From positions 1,110,298 through 1,164,123 of the forward strand of contig JAIXKJ010000008.1 in assembly GCA_026928255.1 (NCBI GenBank): DNA of 53,826 nt, given 5' to 3'. Shown here piece by piece: positions 38,127 to 46,975 of the stretch. Numbering within the stretch: the first letter of the stretch is position 1; each line of letters begins with the position of its first letter. This DNA is from Anaerolineales bacterium. Lineage in GTDB: Bacteria; Chloroflexota; Anaerolineae; Anaerolineales; Villigracilaceae. Made by a program: the position numbers and the translations under genes. The notes under the pieces were generated by a model, which saw nothing but the letters and a program-made list of their open reading frames with translations, did not search any database and was not told the DNA's origin.

Positions 38127-39064
38127 TATTCGCTACTTATCAATGTTTTCATAACCGCATTTGCCATATGCCATGCTAAAACTGGAGGGACGGCATTTCC
38201 CACTTGTCGCTCCGTTTCGCGTAATTTTGAGTCGAAAATGAAATTGTCGGGAAAGGACTGAAAACGAGCGGCTTCGCGCATTGAAATTCTACGCGGAAGG
38301 GCGTAGTGGAATTGTATATTTCCGTGACATTCGGCTCGGATAGTGTAACCAGGTCTTTCTGCTTTGAGTTTACGGTTGCCTTGATCAGAACTTTTATTGG
38401 CGAAACTCCAAATATGATTAAAAGATTCGTCTGATTCGAGAAGTTCAAGATCGCCAATCGCTTCCTGTGAAGTAACGTGTTTTTTACTAGTAGGCTCAGG
38501 CGAGGTGAATTTCGGAATATCTGAGCGCGTGCCGACGATAAAAACTCGTTCGCGGGTTTGTGGAACGCCATAGTCTGCTGAATTGTAAAGTTGGTAAGTC
38601 ACATCATAGCCAAGCGCGCGAAAGTCGGTCAAAATCTGCTTAAGGGATTTCTCGTTATGCTTCATCAATAGCCCTTTTACATTCTCGGCTACGAAAATTT
38701 TTGGACGGATTCTCGACACTACTTCGACCATTGCGCGATAGAGCCCGCTTCTTTTCCCATCTACGCCCGCACCCTTGCCGTTAATTGAAATATCTTGGCA
38801 GGGAAACCCGCCTATTACAACGTCTGCTTCCAGCGGTATTTCATCCATTATCTTCCAAATATCGCCTTCTATGATGTGATCTCCGATATTTTTTCTATAT
38901 GTGCGACAGGCTGCGCTGTTTAAGTCGTTCGCCCAAATAATTTCAAAGGGCGTTTTAGGGTAGTTTTTTCCGAGAAATTGGAATCCTCCGCCGAATCCTA
39001 AATCCATTCCCCCGCATCCAGAGAATAAAGACACAACACTGATAGTTTTCTCTTTGATTAACAT
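38126..39064 (-). CDS. DNA (cytosine-5-)-methyltransferase
   Basis: A 312-residue C5 methyltransferase. Motif I VVSLFSGCGGMDLGFGGGF binds S-adenosylmethionine; motif IV ADVVIGGFPCQDISINGKGAG holds the catalytic Cys; motif VI is IFVAENVKGLL; motif VIII YDVTYQLYNSADYGVPQTRERVF; motif X RQVGNAVPPVLAWHMANAV. The target-recognition region is short. It precedes the nuclease in the same operon, as usual, so methylation precedes cleavage. Site unknown. An AGGAG lies 11 nt before the ATG. Confidence 0.93.
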   Translation of the reverse strand: MLIKEKTISVVSLFSGCGGMDLGFGGGFQFLGKNYPKTPFEIIWANDLNSAACRTYRKNIGDHIIEGDIWKIMDEIPLEADVVIGGFPCQDISINGKGAGVDGKRSGLYRAMVEVVSRIRPKIFVAENVKGLLMKHNEKSLKQILTDFRALGYDVTYQLYNSADYGVPQTRERVFIVGTRSDIPKFTSPEPTSKKHVTSQEAIGDLELLESDESFNHIWSFANKSSDQGNRKLKAERPGYTIRAECHGNIQFHYALPRRISMREAARFQSFPDNFIFDSKLRETERQVGNAVPPVLAWHMANAVMKTLISSE

Positions 39065-39103
39065 TTAATTTAGCGCTCCTAGAAAATTTCCGTTGGAGTT
39101 TCT

Positions 39104-39109
39104 ATTATA
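39104..39109 (-). promoter_or_regulatory. -10 box of the restriction-modification operon
   Basis: TATAAT on the minus strand, about 40 nt before the methyltransferase ATG and back-to-back with the T-box promoter at 39127. The -35 is not clear. Confidence 0.5.
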
Positions 39110-39126
39110 GCAGTTTTGCGAATCCC

Positions 39127-39155
39127 TTGACAACATCCCGCCTTCGTCATAAAAT
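39127..39155 (+). promoter_or_regulatory. Promoter of the trpB2 T-box unit
   Basis: TTGACA (39127-39132), 17-nt spacer, TAAAAT (39150-39155), near-identical to the trp operon promoter at 28717. Confidence 0.85.
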
Positions 39156-39161
39156 CGCGCT

Positions 39162-39504
39162 CAATATCAAAAAACGCTGACGAGGACGAGTACGTTTCAA
39201 AGCGATTTTCAGAGAGCCGAGCGGAAGACGGTGCGAGCGAGGCAAAAGCGCAGAAGCTGAATGGACCTTCGAGTTGAGCGGACGAACGCGAAAGCAAATA
39301 GTCCAATACGGGCGCTCCCGTTATCGAGCAAAGGTATAACTCGTTGACAAAACCCAATCGTCAATGAACGTACCTGAAAAGAGTAACGCTGGCTTTTTCC
39401 CTTTGTGTTTCGCAAGGGAAATTTTTGTTAAAGGCGGCGTTGAACTTGGGTGGCACCACGGATGCGACAGCGTTCGTCCCAATTTGGGATGAGCGTTGTT
39501 TTTT
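39162..39504 (+). promoter_or_regulatory. Tryptophan T-box leader (copy 2) controlling trpB2
   Basis: Stem I matches copy 1 almost exactly through CGAGTTG (39276): GAGGACGAGTA, CAGAGAGCCG, GGTGCGAGC and GAATGGACCTTCGAG with specifier TGG at 39262-39264. The downstream half is different. T-box proper TTGGGTGGCACCACG (39446-39460). Terminator: ACAGCGTTCGTCCC (39467-39480) / GGGATGAGCGTTGT (39486-39499), a 14-bp stem with G-T wobbles, then TTTTT. Reads uncharged tRNA-Trp. Confidence 0.94.
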
Positions 39505-39552
39505 GTTAAGCGCTTGTTCCCAAAAAACAAATCTTATTTTTTGGAGGAACCC

Positions 39553-40926
39553 ATGAGCGACCAAACCCGTTACCAGTTGAACGAAAGCGACCTGCCGAAG
39601 TTTTGGTACAACATCAACGCGGACAGCCCCGTAGCGCCCGCGCCCGTTTTGCACCCAGGCACGCTCGAACCCGTTACGCCCGATTTCCTTTCGGTCTTGT
39701 TTCCGATGGAAATCATCATGCAAGAAATCAGCGCCGAACGCTACATCCAAATCCCCGACGAGGTGCGCGAGATTTACAAACTCTACCGCCCGACTCCGCT
39801 CTTGCGCGCCCGCCGTTTGGAGAAGGCGCTCGGCACGCCCGCCCACATCTACTACAAATATGAAGGCGTTTCGCCTTCGGGCAGCCACAAGCCGAACACC
39901 GCCATCGCGCAGGCGTTTTATAACAAAGCCGCTGGCACCAAAGCGCTGACCACCGAAACGGGCGCGGGGCAGTGGGGCTCGTCGTTGGCTTTCGCTTGCG
40001 ACGTCTTCGACCTCGATTTGGAAGTGTACATGGTCAAGGTTTCCTATCATCAAAAGCCTTATCGCCGCAACTTGATGGAAGTGTACGGCTCGAAGGTGTA
40101 CGCCAGCCCGACCGACCGCACCGACTACGGGCGCAGCGTGCTTGCCGAACACCCTGACAGCCCCGGCTCGCTCGGCATCGCCATCTCCGAAGCGGTCGAG
40201 GTTGCGGCGAAATCAAACGGGACGAAGAAGTACAGTCTCGGCTCGGTTTTGAATCACGTTCTCATGCACCAAACCGTCATCGGCGAAGAGGCGTTGAAGC
40301 AAATGGACATGGCGGACGAATACCCCGACGTGGTCATCGGTTGCGCGGGCGGCGGCTCAAACTTCGGCGGAATCGCCTTCCCCTTCCTGCGCGAAAATTT
40401 GAAAAATGGAAAACGCGCGCGTCTGCTGGCTGTCGAGCCGACCGCTTCGCCCTCGCTGACGAAGGGGCAATACGCCTTCGATTACGGCGACACCGCCAAG
40501 ATGGCGCCCGTCGTCAAAATGCACACGCTCGGACATGACTTCGTGCCTGCGGGCATCCACGCGGGCGGATTGCGCTATCACGGCATGGCGCCGAGCGTCA
40601 GCGCGTTAGTGGACGCGGGCTACATTGACGCGGTAGCGGTCAAACAAATCCCGACCTTTGAAGCGGCGATTCAATTCGCCCGCACCGAGGGCATCGTCCC
40701 CGCGCCCGAATCGGCGCACGCCATCTGCGCGGCGGTCAACGAAGCGCTGGACGCCAAAGCCAAAGGCGAGAAGCGCGTCATCCTCTTCAACCTTTCGGGG
40801 CATGGCAACTTCGACATGACCGCCTACGAAGCCTATTTGGGCGGCAAACTGACGGACTACGAATATCCCGAAGAAGCCATTGCGGAATCGATGAGTAAAT
40901 TGCCCAAAGTGGAAATGCCCGCGTAA
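39553..40926 (+). CDS. TrpB2-type tryptophan synthase beta-like enzyme
   Basis: A 457-residue PLP enzyme of the TrpB2 group, longer than TrpB1 with an N-terminal extension ([18 protein letters not shown]). The PLP Lys is in [33 protein letters not shown] and [16 protein letters not shown] follow, and the C-terminus has [12 protein letters not shown]. TrpB2 proteins use indole and serine or phosphoserine without a TrpA partner. Start ATG 39553 follows a strong GGAGGA; an upstream in-frame start lies in the T-box terminator. It is the only gene behind T-box copy 2. Confidence 0.95.
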   Translation: MSDQTRYQLNESDLPKFWYNINADSPVAPAPVLHPGTLEPVTPDFLSVLFPMEIIMQEISAERYIQIPDEVREIYKLYRPTPLLRARRLEKALGTPAHIYYKYEGVSPSGSHKPNTAIAQAFYNKAAGTKALTTETGAGQWGSSLAFACDVFDLDLEVYMVKVSYHQKPYRRNLMEVYGSKVYASPTDRTDYGRSVLAEHPDSPGSLGIAISEAVEVAAKSNGTKKYSLGSVLNHVLMHQTVIGEEALKQMDMADEYPDVVIGCAGGGSNFGGIAFPFLRENLKNGKRARLLAVEPTASPSLTKGQYAFDYGDTAKMAPVVKMHTLGHDFVPAGIHAGGLRYHGMAPSVSALVDAGYIDAVAVKQIPTFEAAIQFARTEGIVPAPESAHAICAAVNEALDAKAKGEKRVILFNLSGHGNFDMTAYEAYLGGKLTDYEYPEEAIAESMSKLPKVEMPA

Positions 40927-40934
40927 CTTACAAA

Positions 40935-40964
40935 CGGGAGGGCTGTCGAGCGGCAACCCTCCCG
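40935..40964 (+). terminator. Hairpin after trpB2
   Basis: CGGGAGGG (40935-40942) pairs with CCCTCCCG (40957-40964). The T-run begins only about 10 nt later (TTAAATTTTTTT), so termination is likely but imperfect by rule. Confidence 0.65.
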
Positions 40965-41051
40965 CAACCTTAAATTTTTTTCTAAACGTAAACTTTCAAG
41001 CGTTGTCTTCGTCCAAACAGAGCGATTACTTTATAAAACTCAGAGGCGAAA

Positions 41052-41900
41052 ATGACAAAGAAAATTATGGCGGTGTTGGCTCATCCCGACGACGAAACCT
41101 TCGGCATGGGCGGGACGCTGGCGCTGTACAAACGGCGCGGATACGAAACTTATTATATTTGCGCGACTCGCGGCGAAGCGGGTTCGGTGGACGCGGAATA
41201 TATGAACGGCTATCAAAGCGTCGGCGAACTTCGCACGGCGGAGTTGATGAACGCCGCCAAAGAACTCGACTTGAACGAAGTCGTCTTTCTCGGCTACCGC
41301 GATTCGGGCATGCCCGGCATGGACGCAAACAAAAATCCCGAAGCGCAGATTAACCATTCGGTGGACGAGGTGGCGGGGCGCATCGTCAAGCAGATTCGCG
41401 CCATTCAACCGGACGTGGTCATCACCTTTGACCCCATCGGCGGCTACAAACACCCCGACCACATCCACGTCCACAAGGCGACGGTGATGGCGTTTGAAAA
41501 CGCCGACAACGACGACTTTCACCCCGAAGCGGGCAAGGGCTTTCAGCCGCGCGCGTTGTACTTCCAAATTTTCCCGCGCGGATTTTTGCGGACGATGACG
41601 CGCCTAATGCCGCTCTTCGGCAAAGACCCGACTAAATGGGGAAAAAACGGCGACATCAATTTGGTCGAATTAACCGAAGTGAGTTTTCCGACTCACGTCC
41701 GCATTCGGTTGGACGCCGCCGCCGCCGAGATTAAGAATCGCGCCAGCCGCCAGCACGCTTCGCAAGGCGGTGCGCAAATGCGGCGCGGACTGCAAGGTTT
41801 TTCGGCGCGTCTCTTCGGCGAGCGCGAAGATTTTATGCGCGCTTATCCGCCAGTCGAAGGCGCGTTCAAACGCAAATCCGATTTGTTCGACGGAATTTAG
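41052..41900 (+). CDS. PIG-L/LmbE family deacetylase
   Basis: A 282-residue zinc-dependent N-deacetylase. Zinc motif MAVLAHPDDETFGMGG is at the N-terminus and the distal His in DPIGGYKHPDHIHVH; CATRGEAGS and LRTAELMNAAKELDL are typical. Family members deacetylate GlcNAc-containing intermediates in mycothiol or bacillithiol synthesis or glycolipids; the substrate here is not determinable. AGAGGCG precedes the ATG. It is monocistronic between two hairpins. Confidence 0.9.
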   Translation: MTKKIMAVLAHPDDETFGMGGTLALYKRRGYETYYICATRGEAGSVDAEYMNGYQSVGELRTAELMNAAKELDLNEVVFLGYRDSGMPGMDANKNPEAQINHSVDEVAGRIVKQIRAIQPDVVITFDPIGGYKHPDHIHVHKATVMAFENADNDDFHPEAGKGFQPRALYFQIFPRGFLRTMTRLMPLFGKDPTKWGKNGDINLVELTEVSFPTHVRIRLDAAAAEIKNRASRQHASQGGAQMRRGLQGFSARLFGEREDFMRAYPPVEGAFKRKSDLFDGI

Positions 41901-41920
41901 AAAGCGAAAAAATGCGGCAA

Positions 41921-41951
41921 AAAACGGCTGGAACAAATTCAGCCGTTTTTT
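41921..41951 (+). terminator. Rho-independent terminator
   Basis: AAAACGGCTG (41921-41930), loop, CAGCCGTTTTTT (41940-41951). It ends the PIG-L gene. Confidence 0.9.
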
Positions 41952-42014
41952 CGTTAAAATAGCGCGAGCAAAAAAATAGCGGCAATGTTAGAATCGTCGC
42001 TTGGAAAAAATGAT

Positions 42015-42767
42015 ATGGCGCAAACTGACTCGTCAAAAAAGACTTCGATATTCCTTCGCGTTCTGGAAATTTTCCTTCGCCCTCGCGCCGCCTTTGCGGC
42101 GTTGAGCGAAGACTCGCAAAACGGCTGGCGGATTCCCATGCTGGCGTTGACGCTGTCCGCGACGTTGGTCGTCCTCGTCGGCGGATTTCTCAAAGCGCGC
42201 GCCGCCGCAATGGGCGAAACGCCGCTTCCGCCCGATTGGCAATGGTGGACGCCCGACATGCAAAACAACTACATGCAGGCGCAACAGTCCATGCAAGGAC
42301 CGGTATTCAACTACGTCATTCCGCTGATGGGCGCGTTAATTGCCCTTTGGGTCGGCTGGCTGATTCTCGGCGCGACGCTTCACTTCGGTTCGACGCTCTT
42401 CGGCGGGCGCGGCTCGATGCAAGGCGCGTTGAACGTCGCCGCGTGGGCAAGCCTTCCGTTTTTCCTTCAAGACCTGTTGAAAATCGTCTATATGCTGATC
42501 GCTCGACATCCGATTCAAAGCGCGGGACTTTCAGGCTTCGCCTCAAATTCCGCTTTTCTCGCGCAACTGCTTTCGCGCCTCGACCTGTTCTTCATTTGGA
42601 GCGTTATTCTTTTAATCGTCGGCTTTCGCGTCGTCGAAAACATGCCGCTGAAAAAATCCGCCGCCAACGCGCTGATTGTCTCTTCGCTGCTGCTTCTCGC
42701 TGGCGCTGGCATTGGAACTTTGCTAGCCAACCTAAGCGGACTCGCCATTCAGCGCCCCTTCTTTTAA
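42015..42767 (+). CDS. Yip1-domain membrane protein
   Basis: A 250-residue membrane protein. After a short cytoplasmic N-terminus (FLRVLEIFLRPRAAFAALSE, typical of bacterial Yip1-domain proteins) about five hydrophobic segments follow (MLALTLSATLVVLVGGFL; GALIALWVGWLILGA; ...). An insert with PDWQWWTPDMQNNYMQAQQS lies outside. Function is poorly defined; Yip1 proteins often sit with ABC exporters. It begins a four-gene operon and ends 12 nt before the ABC ATPase. Start ATG 42015 has GGAAAA upstream; ATG 41985 is an alternative without a site. Confidence 0.8.
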   Translation: MAQTDSSKKTSIFLRVLEIFLRPRAAFAALSEDSQNGWRIPMLALTLSATLVVLVGGFLKARAAAMGETPLPPDWQWWTPDMQNNYMQAQQSMQGPVFNYVIPLMGALIALWVGWLILGATLHFGSTLFGGRGSMQGALNVAAWASLPFFLQDLLKIVYMLIARHPIQSAGLSGFASNSAFLAQLLSRLDLFFIWSVILLIVGFRVVENMPLKKSAANALIVSSLLLLAGAGIGTLLANLSGLAIQRPFF

Positions 42768-42779
42768 TCTTCGCTTGAA

Positions 42780-43514
42780 ATGAATCCGAATCCTTCTTTT
42801 ATCCGCATCGTCGGCTTGCAGCGGCGCTACGAAATGGGCGGGACGATTGTCCGCGCTTTGGACGGCGTGGATATAGACATTGCCGAACGCACGTTCACTG
42901 TCGTCATGGGACCTTCCGGTTCGGGCAAGAGCAGCCTGCTGTATTTGCTCGGCGGGCTAGACCGCCCGACGGCGGGCGAAATTTACGTCAACGGCGAGCG
43001 CCTCGACCAAATGGACGAAAACGCATTGGCGCGTTTCCGCCGCAAAACGATGGGCTTTATCTTTCAATCCTTCAACCTTATTTCCAGCATGACAGCGTTG
43101 GAGAACGTCGCCTTTCCCATGCAATTTTCGGGAACGCCTGCGGCGCGGCGCAACGAACGGGCAAAAGAATTGCTCGCCCAAGTCGGCTTGGCGGATCGGG
43201 CGCAGCACAAACCGTCCGAACTTTCCGGCGGACAGCAACAGCGCGTCGCGGTGGCGCGGGCGTTGGTCAACGACCCGGCGCTCGTCTTCGCCGACGAGCC
43301 GACCGGCAACCTCGACACGCAAAGCGGCGTAACCATCATGCAAATGCTGGCAGATTTGCACAAATCTGGGCGGACGGTTTTGGTCGTTACCCACGACCCG
43401 CGCATGGTGCGCTTCGCTACCAATAAAATATTTCTGCTCGACGGAAAAGCGGTCTCGGAGGCGGAGTATCAAGCCGTCGCCTTAGAGCCGTTGCAAGCCA
43501 ATTTTGGAGGCTAA
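42780..43514 (+). CDS. ABC transporter ATP-binding protein, MacB/LolD type
   Basis: A 244-residue nucleotide-binding subunit. Walker A GPSGSGKSSLLYLLGG, Q-loop FQSFNLISSMTALENV, signature LSGGQQQRVAVARAL, Walker B ALVFADEPTGNLD, H-loop VVTHDPRMV. The N-terminus (RIVGLQRRYEMGGTIVRALDGVD) is that of the MacB/LolD mechanotransmission group. The permease is encoded two genes later, after a secreted protein. The stop abuts the next ATG (TAAATG). Confidence 0.95.
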   Translation: MNPNPSFIRIVGLQRRYEMGGTIVRALDGVDIDIAERTFTVVMGPSGSGKSSLLYLLGGLDRPTAGEIYVNGERLDQMDENALARFRRKTMGFIFQSFNLISSMTALENVAFPMQFSGTPAARRNERAKELLAQVGLADRAQHKPSELSGGQQQRVAVARALVNDPALVFADEPTGNLDTQSGVTIMQMLADLHKSGRTVLVVTHDPRMVRFATNKIFLLDGKAVSEAEYQAVALEPLQANFGG

Positions 43515-45236
43515 ATGAACTTCTTGAAAAAATCGCTTTTGGGAATAAGCGTCATCGCCGCGTTGCTGATTTCGACCATCCCCAAACCAGCCTTCGCCGC
43601 CGACCTTTACTCGGTAACGCCTTCGACGATCGTTAACGACGCGGAGCGAATTATCACCGTCAGCGGCAGCGGGTTTGACAACACGGCGGTCGTCTTGCTT
43701 AACGGCGCGGCGCTTGCGACGACGTACCTAAACGACAACACGCTCACCGCCGTCGTCCCCGCCGGATATGCGAGCGGCGGCTATACCGTCTCAGTGATGC
43801 TGACGGGCGGCGCGGCGAATACGCCCGTGCCTTCCACGCCTTCGCCTGTGCTGTTGACGATTACCGCCCCGACCACTATCCCGTCGCCGCCTTCTCGTCC
43901 GCAGTTGCGCGTCGCTTCCTCCGACGTGGACGAAAAAAACGGAATTAAGTCCAATAAGCCGTTTAAGTTTATGGTCAATTTTGAGAACATCGGCTCGCAG
44001 ATTGCCTACAACACGCAAGCGACTTTTTCTTCCGCAGACCTTGCCCCGTTAGAGACGGGCGGCGTGGCAATGATGGGAAACGCGAACGGGTCGGGCGGAA
44101 GAGTTTCGGCGGAACAGCGTTTTGTCTCGACCGAAGCGCTCTACGGAAAAAGCATCGTCGTCATTGAAGCGACGCTGAGTTACAACGACGAGAAAGGAAA
44201 TGCGTATTCGGACAAATTTACCTTCTCTGTGCCAGTGGCGGGCGCGGGCGGAGGTTCGGGAGTCTCCGCCACCGCCACGCCGACCGGCGTTCGCAGCGGA
44301 CAATTGCTGATCACCTCCTACACTACGGACGTGGACCCGCTTCAACCTGGATCGCAATTTAACTTAATTGCCACCGTTCAAAATCTCGGCAACGATAAAG
44401 CCTCGCGGGTAACGATGATCGTCGGCGGCGGGTCGAGCGGCTCAAGCGACGGCACGCCGCAGCCTGGCGGCGTCTCCGGCGGAGGCGGCGAGTTTACGCA
44501 TTTTGCGCCGGTCAGCGCTTCAAACGTCCAATCGCTCGGCGACCTTCCTGCGGGCGGAATGATTCGCGCTTCGCAAGATTTAATCGTCAACGTCTCTACC
44601 GACCCGGGCGCCTACCCGATTAAGATTACCTTTTCCTATTTGAACGCCAAAGGCGACGTTGTCAACGACGAGCAAGTGATCACCTTGCTCGTGTACAGCC
44701 TGCCGAATTTGGAAATTAGTTTTTATCGCCCGCCAGATGCGTTCTCCGTCGGGCAGCCGGGCGCCTTGCCGATTCAAGTCGTCAACCTGGGCAAACGCAC
44801 CGCCGTCTTGGGCATGATGACCGTCTCCTCCGCCGAGGGCGAAATCGCCGACGGCTCTTCGCTGGTCGGCTCGTTGGACAAAGGCGGATACTTTACAATG
44901 GATTCCATGTTCACGCCTTCGTCTGCGGGTTCGGCGCAATTGAAATTTGTCGTCGAATATGTGGATGACTTCAACCAAAAACGAACGGTTGAAAAGACGT
45001 TGGACGTGAACGTCGAAGAAGGGTTTATCGAACCGACTCCCGACCCGAACTTCCCGAACGACCCCAACGGCTTCCCTTCGTCGGGTGATGAAACTTTTTG
45101 GCAAAAGACCTGGCGCTTCATTCTCGGACTTTTCGGGTTGGACAGCGCGCCCCCCGCTTCGTCGCCCGATATGCAAATGCCGCCGACAGATCCGCAACAG
45201 ATTCCGATTCCTAACGAGGGCGGCGGCAAAGGCTAA
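43515..45236 (+). CDS. Secreted IPT/TIG and CARDB-like protein
   Basis: A 573-residue exported protein. A Sec signal (KKSLLGISVIAALLISTIP...AFA) gives a cleavage near residue 28. Residues about 30-100 form an IPT/TIG-like domain (YSVTPSTIVNDAERIITVSG). Two or three CARDB/COG1361-type beta domains follow (e.g. PFKFMVNFENIGSQIAYNT; QFNLIATVQNLGNDKASRV; PGALPIQVVNLGKRTAVL). A hydrophobic segment near the C-terminus (WRFILGLFGLDSAPPA) may anchor it, followed by a Pro-rich tail. It lies between ATPase and permease with no intergenic gap, where MacA-like adaptors are often found. Confidence 0.8.
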   Translation: MNFLKKSLLGISVIAALLISTIPKPAFAADLYSVTPSTIVNDAERIITVSGSGFDNTAVVLLNGAALATTYLNDNTLTAVVPAGYASGGYTVSVMLTGGAANTPVPSTPSPVLLTITAPTTIPSPPSRPQLRVASSDVDEKNGIKSNKPFKFMVNFENIGSQIAYNTQATFSSADLAPLETGGVAMMGNANGSGGRVSAEQRFVSTEALYGKSIVVIEATLSYNDEKGNAYSDKFTFSVPVAGAGGGSGVSATATPTGVRSGQLLITSYTTDVDPLQPGSQFNLIATVQNLGNDKASRVTMIVGGGSSGSSDGTPQPGGVSGGGGEFTHFAPVSASNVQSLGDLPAGGMIRASQDLIVNVSTDPGAYPIKITFSYLNAKGDVVNDEQVITLLVYSLPNLEISFYRPPDAFSVGQPGALPIQVVNLGKRTAVLGMMTVSSAEGEIADGSSLVGSLDKGGYFTMDSMFTPSSAGSAQLKFVVEYVDDFNQKRTVEKTLDVNVEEGFIEPTPDPNFPNDPNGFPSSGDETFWQKTWRFILGLFGLDSAPPASSPDMQMPPTDPQQIPIPNEGGGKG

Positions 45237-46565
45237 ATGAAATTTCTCGACCTGCTCCGTCTCGTCTTCAATAATTTAAGCCGCCGCAAAGCGCGCGTGG
45301 CGCTGACCGCCATCGGCGTGGTCATCGGCACAAGCGCGGTGGTGATTCTCGTCTCTCTCGCCATCGGCTTGCAGATGAACGCCAACGAACAACTTTACGG
45401 CATTGGCGATTTGAGCCTGATTAATGTCATGCCGTCTTATGGCGGCGGCGGGGGAGGCGGCATGATCTACGGCGGAGGCGGAGGCGGCATGACGGAGACG
45501 GGCGACACAAAATTGCTCACGAACAACGCGCTGCAAGAACTTCGCGCAATTCCAAACGTCGTGTCGGTAATTCCGCGCGAGTATGTTTCCGCCAATGTTT
45601 TTGTTACTTACAAAAAACTTCAAGGGTACAGCAACGTGTACGGCGTCGGCACGGACGATCTCGCCAACCTTGGGCTGAAAACGCAGCAAGGAAATTCGCT
45701 TCTCAGCCGTTCTTCCATTGTTATCGGTTATATGGTCGCGCAGAATTTTATGGACCCGAATCAACGACCGGGTCAAGAGCCGCCGCCCCCGCCCGATTTA
45801 TACGACCAGCAAGTGCAATTGGTCTTCGCCAAATACGACGATCAAGGAAACGAAATTCGCAAAAATTACAGCATGCGCGTCGTCGGCGTGCTGGCGGAAT
45901 CTGGCTCCGAAGCGGACTATTCCATTTACCTGCCTTTGGATTTAGTCAAGTCGGTCAACGAGTGGGCAAGCAATACGACCATCAATTACAACAAAGTAGG
46001 TTATAACGAAGTTTTGGTTCGAGCCAGCGACCCCGACCACACCTTAGAAATCCGCGACCAAATTACGGCGATGGGATTTCAAGCGAACACCATGCTCGAT
46101 TTTGTGCAAGGGATTAATAACTTCTATTCCATCTTGCAAATTGTGCTGGGCGGCGTCGGCGCGATTGCCTTGCTCGTGGCGGCGATTGGAATCGCCAACA
46201 CAATGGCGATGTCTATTTTGGAGCGCACGCGCGAAATCGGTTTGATGAAAGCCGTCGGCGCGACCAACCGCGACGTGTTGAGTCTCTTTCTCGGCGAAGC
46301 GGCGGGCATCGGCTTCATCGGCGGGTTGGGCGGCGCGGCGTTGGGTTGGCTTTTGGGGCAAATCCTCAACGTCGTGGCGATTATCTATCTCGCGCAGCAA
46401 GCGGCGGCGCAAGGCGGCGTTCCGCCGAGCGTGGCGGTTTACACTCCGATTTGGCTGCCGGTCTTCGTCTTGGCGTTTTCTATTTTTATCGGCATGTTGT
46501 CTGGTTTATATCCCGCGTTGCGCGCCGCGAATATGATTCCCGTGCTTGCGCTTAAGTACGAATAG
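45237..46565 (+). CDS. ABC transporter permease, MacB/FtsX type
   Basis: A 442-residue permease. One N-terminal helix (RKARVALTAIGVVIGTSAVVILVSLAIG), a large extracytoplasmic domain (about 50-290) containing a Gly-rich loop (YGGGGGGGMIYGGGGGGM), and three C-terminal helices with the FtsX signature ILERTREIGLMKAVGATNRDV. MacB-type proteins couple ATP hydrolysis to movements of the periplasmic domain rather than carrying substrate through the membrane. ATG follows the previous stop directly. Confidence 0.93.
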   Translation: MKFLDLLRLVFNNLSRRKARVALTAIGVVIGTSAVVILVSLAIGLQMNANEQLYGIGDLSLINVMPSYGGGGGGGMIYGGGGGGMTETGDTKLLTNNALQELRAIPNVVSVIPREYVSANVFVTYKKLQGYSNVYGVGTDDLANLGLKTQQGNSLLSRSSIVIGYMVAQNFMDPNQRPGQEPPPPPDLYDQQVQLVFAKYDDQGNEIRKNYSMRVVGVLAESGSEADYSIYLPLDLVKSVNEWASNTTINYNKVGYNEVLVRASDPDHTLEIRDQITAMGFQANTMLDFVQGINNFYSILQIVLGGVGAIALLVAAIGIANTMAMSILERTREIGLMKAVGATNRDVLSLFLGEAAGIGFIGGLGGAALGWLLGQILNVVAIIYLAQQAAAQGGVPPSVAVYTPIWLPVFVLAFSIFIGMLSGLYPALRAANMIPVLALKYE

Positions 46566-46627
46566 CGGATTTTTGCAAACGCCGTATAATAAAACCTTGA
46601 ACGCGACATTAGAAAGTAGAGGTTTAT

Positions 46628-46975
46628 ATGCCGGAAAAACGAACCATTCCCAGAAAAAAAGTAAATCTTTACATGGCGGTCTTCGACGACGACACAGGAC
46701 AAATTCTCGGTCATATGGTGGAAGCCAGTTTGATTGGCGCGCGCTTGGAAACGCAGGCGGCGCTTCCGCTGGAAAGAGACTATTATCTGCGAATCGAACT
46801 GACGCCCGATTTGGGCGCGCCGATGCCGTATATCGTTTTTATCGCAAGGACGAAGTGGTGCAAAACGGACGTTATTCAGCCGAACTTATATCAAGTCGGT
46901 TTTGAAGTGGTCGAGATTGTGCCGGAAGATAAAGCGATTTTCAACCGAATTATAAAAAAATATACGGGCGTTTAG
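46628..46975 (+). CDS. PilZ-domain protein
   Basis: A 115-residue protein resembling a single PilZ domain. The N-terminal basic motif KRTIPRKKVNLYMAVFD fits RxxxR, and VEASLIGARLET occupies the (D/N)xSxxG position, though the Asp is Glu and the Gly is displaced, so c-di-GMP binding is uncertain. TATAAT occurs at 46585-46590. Its stop overlaps that of the convergent amidase gene by 4 bp. Confidence 0.72.
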   Translation: MPEKRTIPRKKVNLYMAVFDDDTGQILGHMVEASLIGARLETQAALPLERDYYLRIELTPDLGAPMPYIVFIARTKWCKTDVIQPNLYQVGFEVVEIVPEDKAIFNRIIKKYTGV

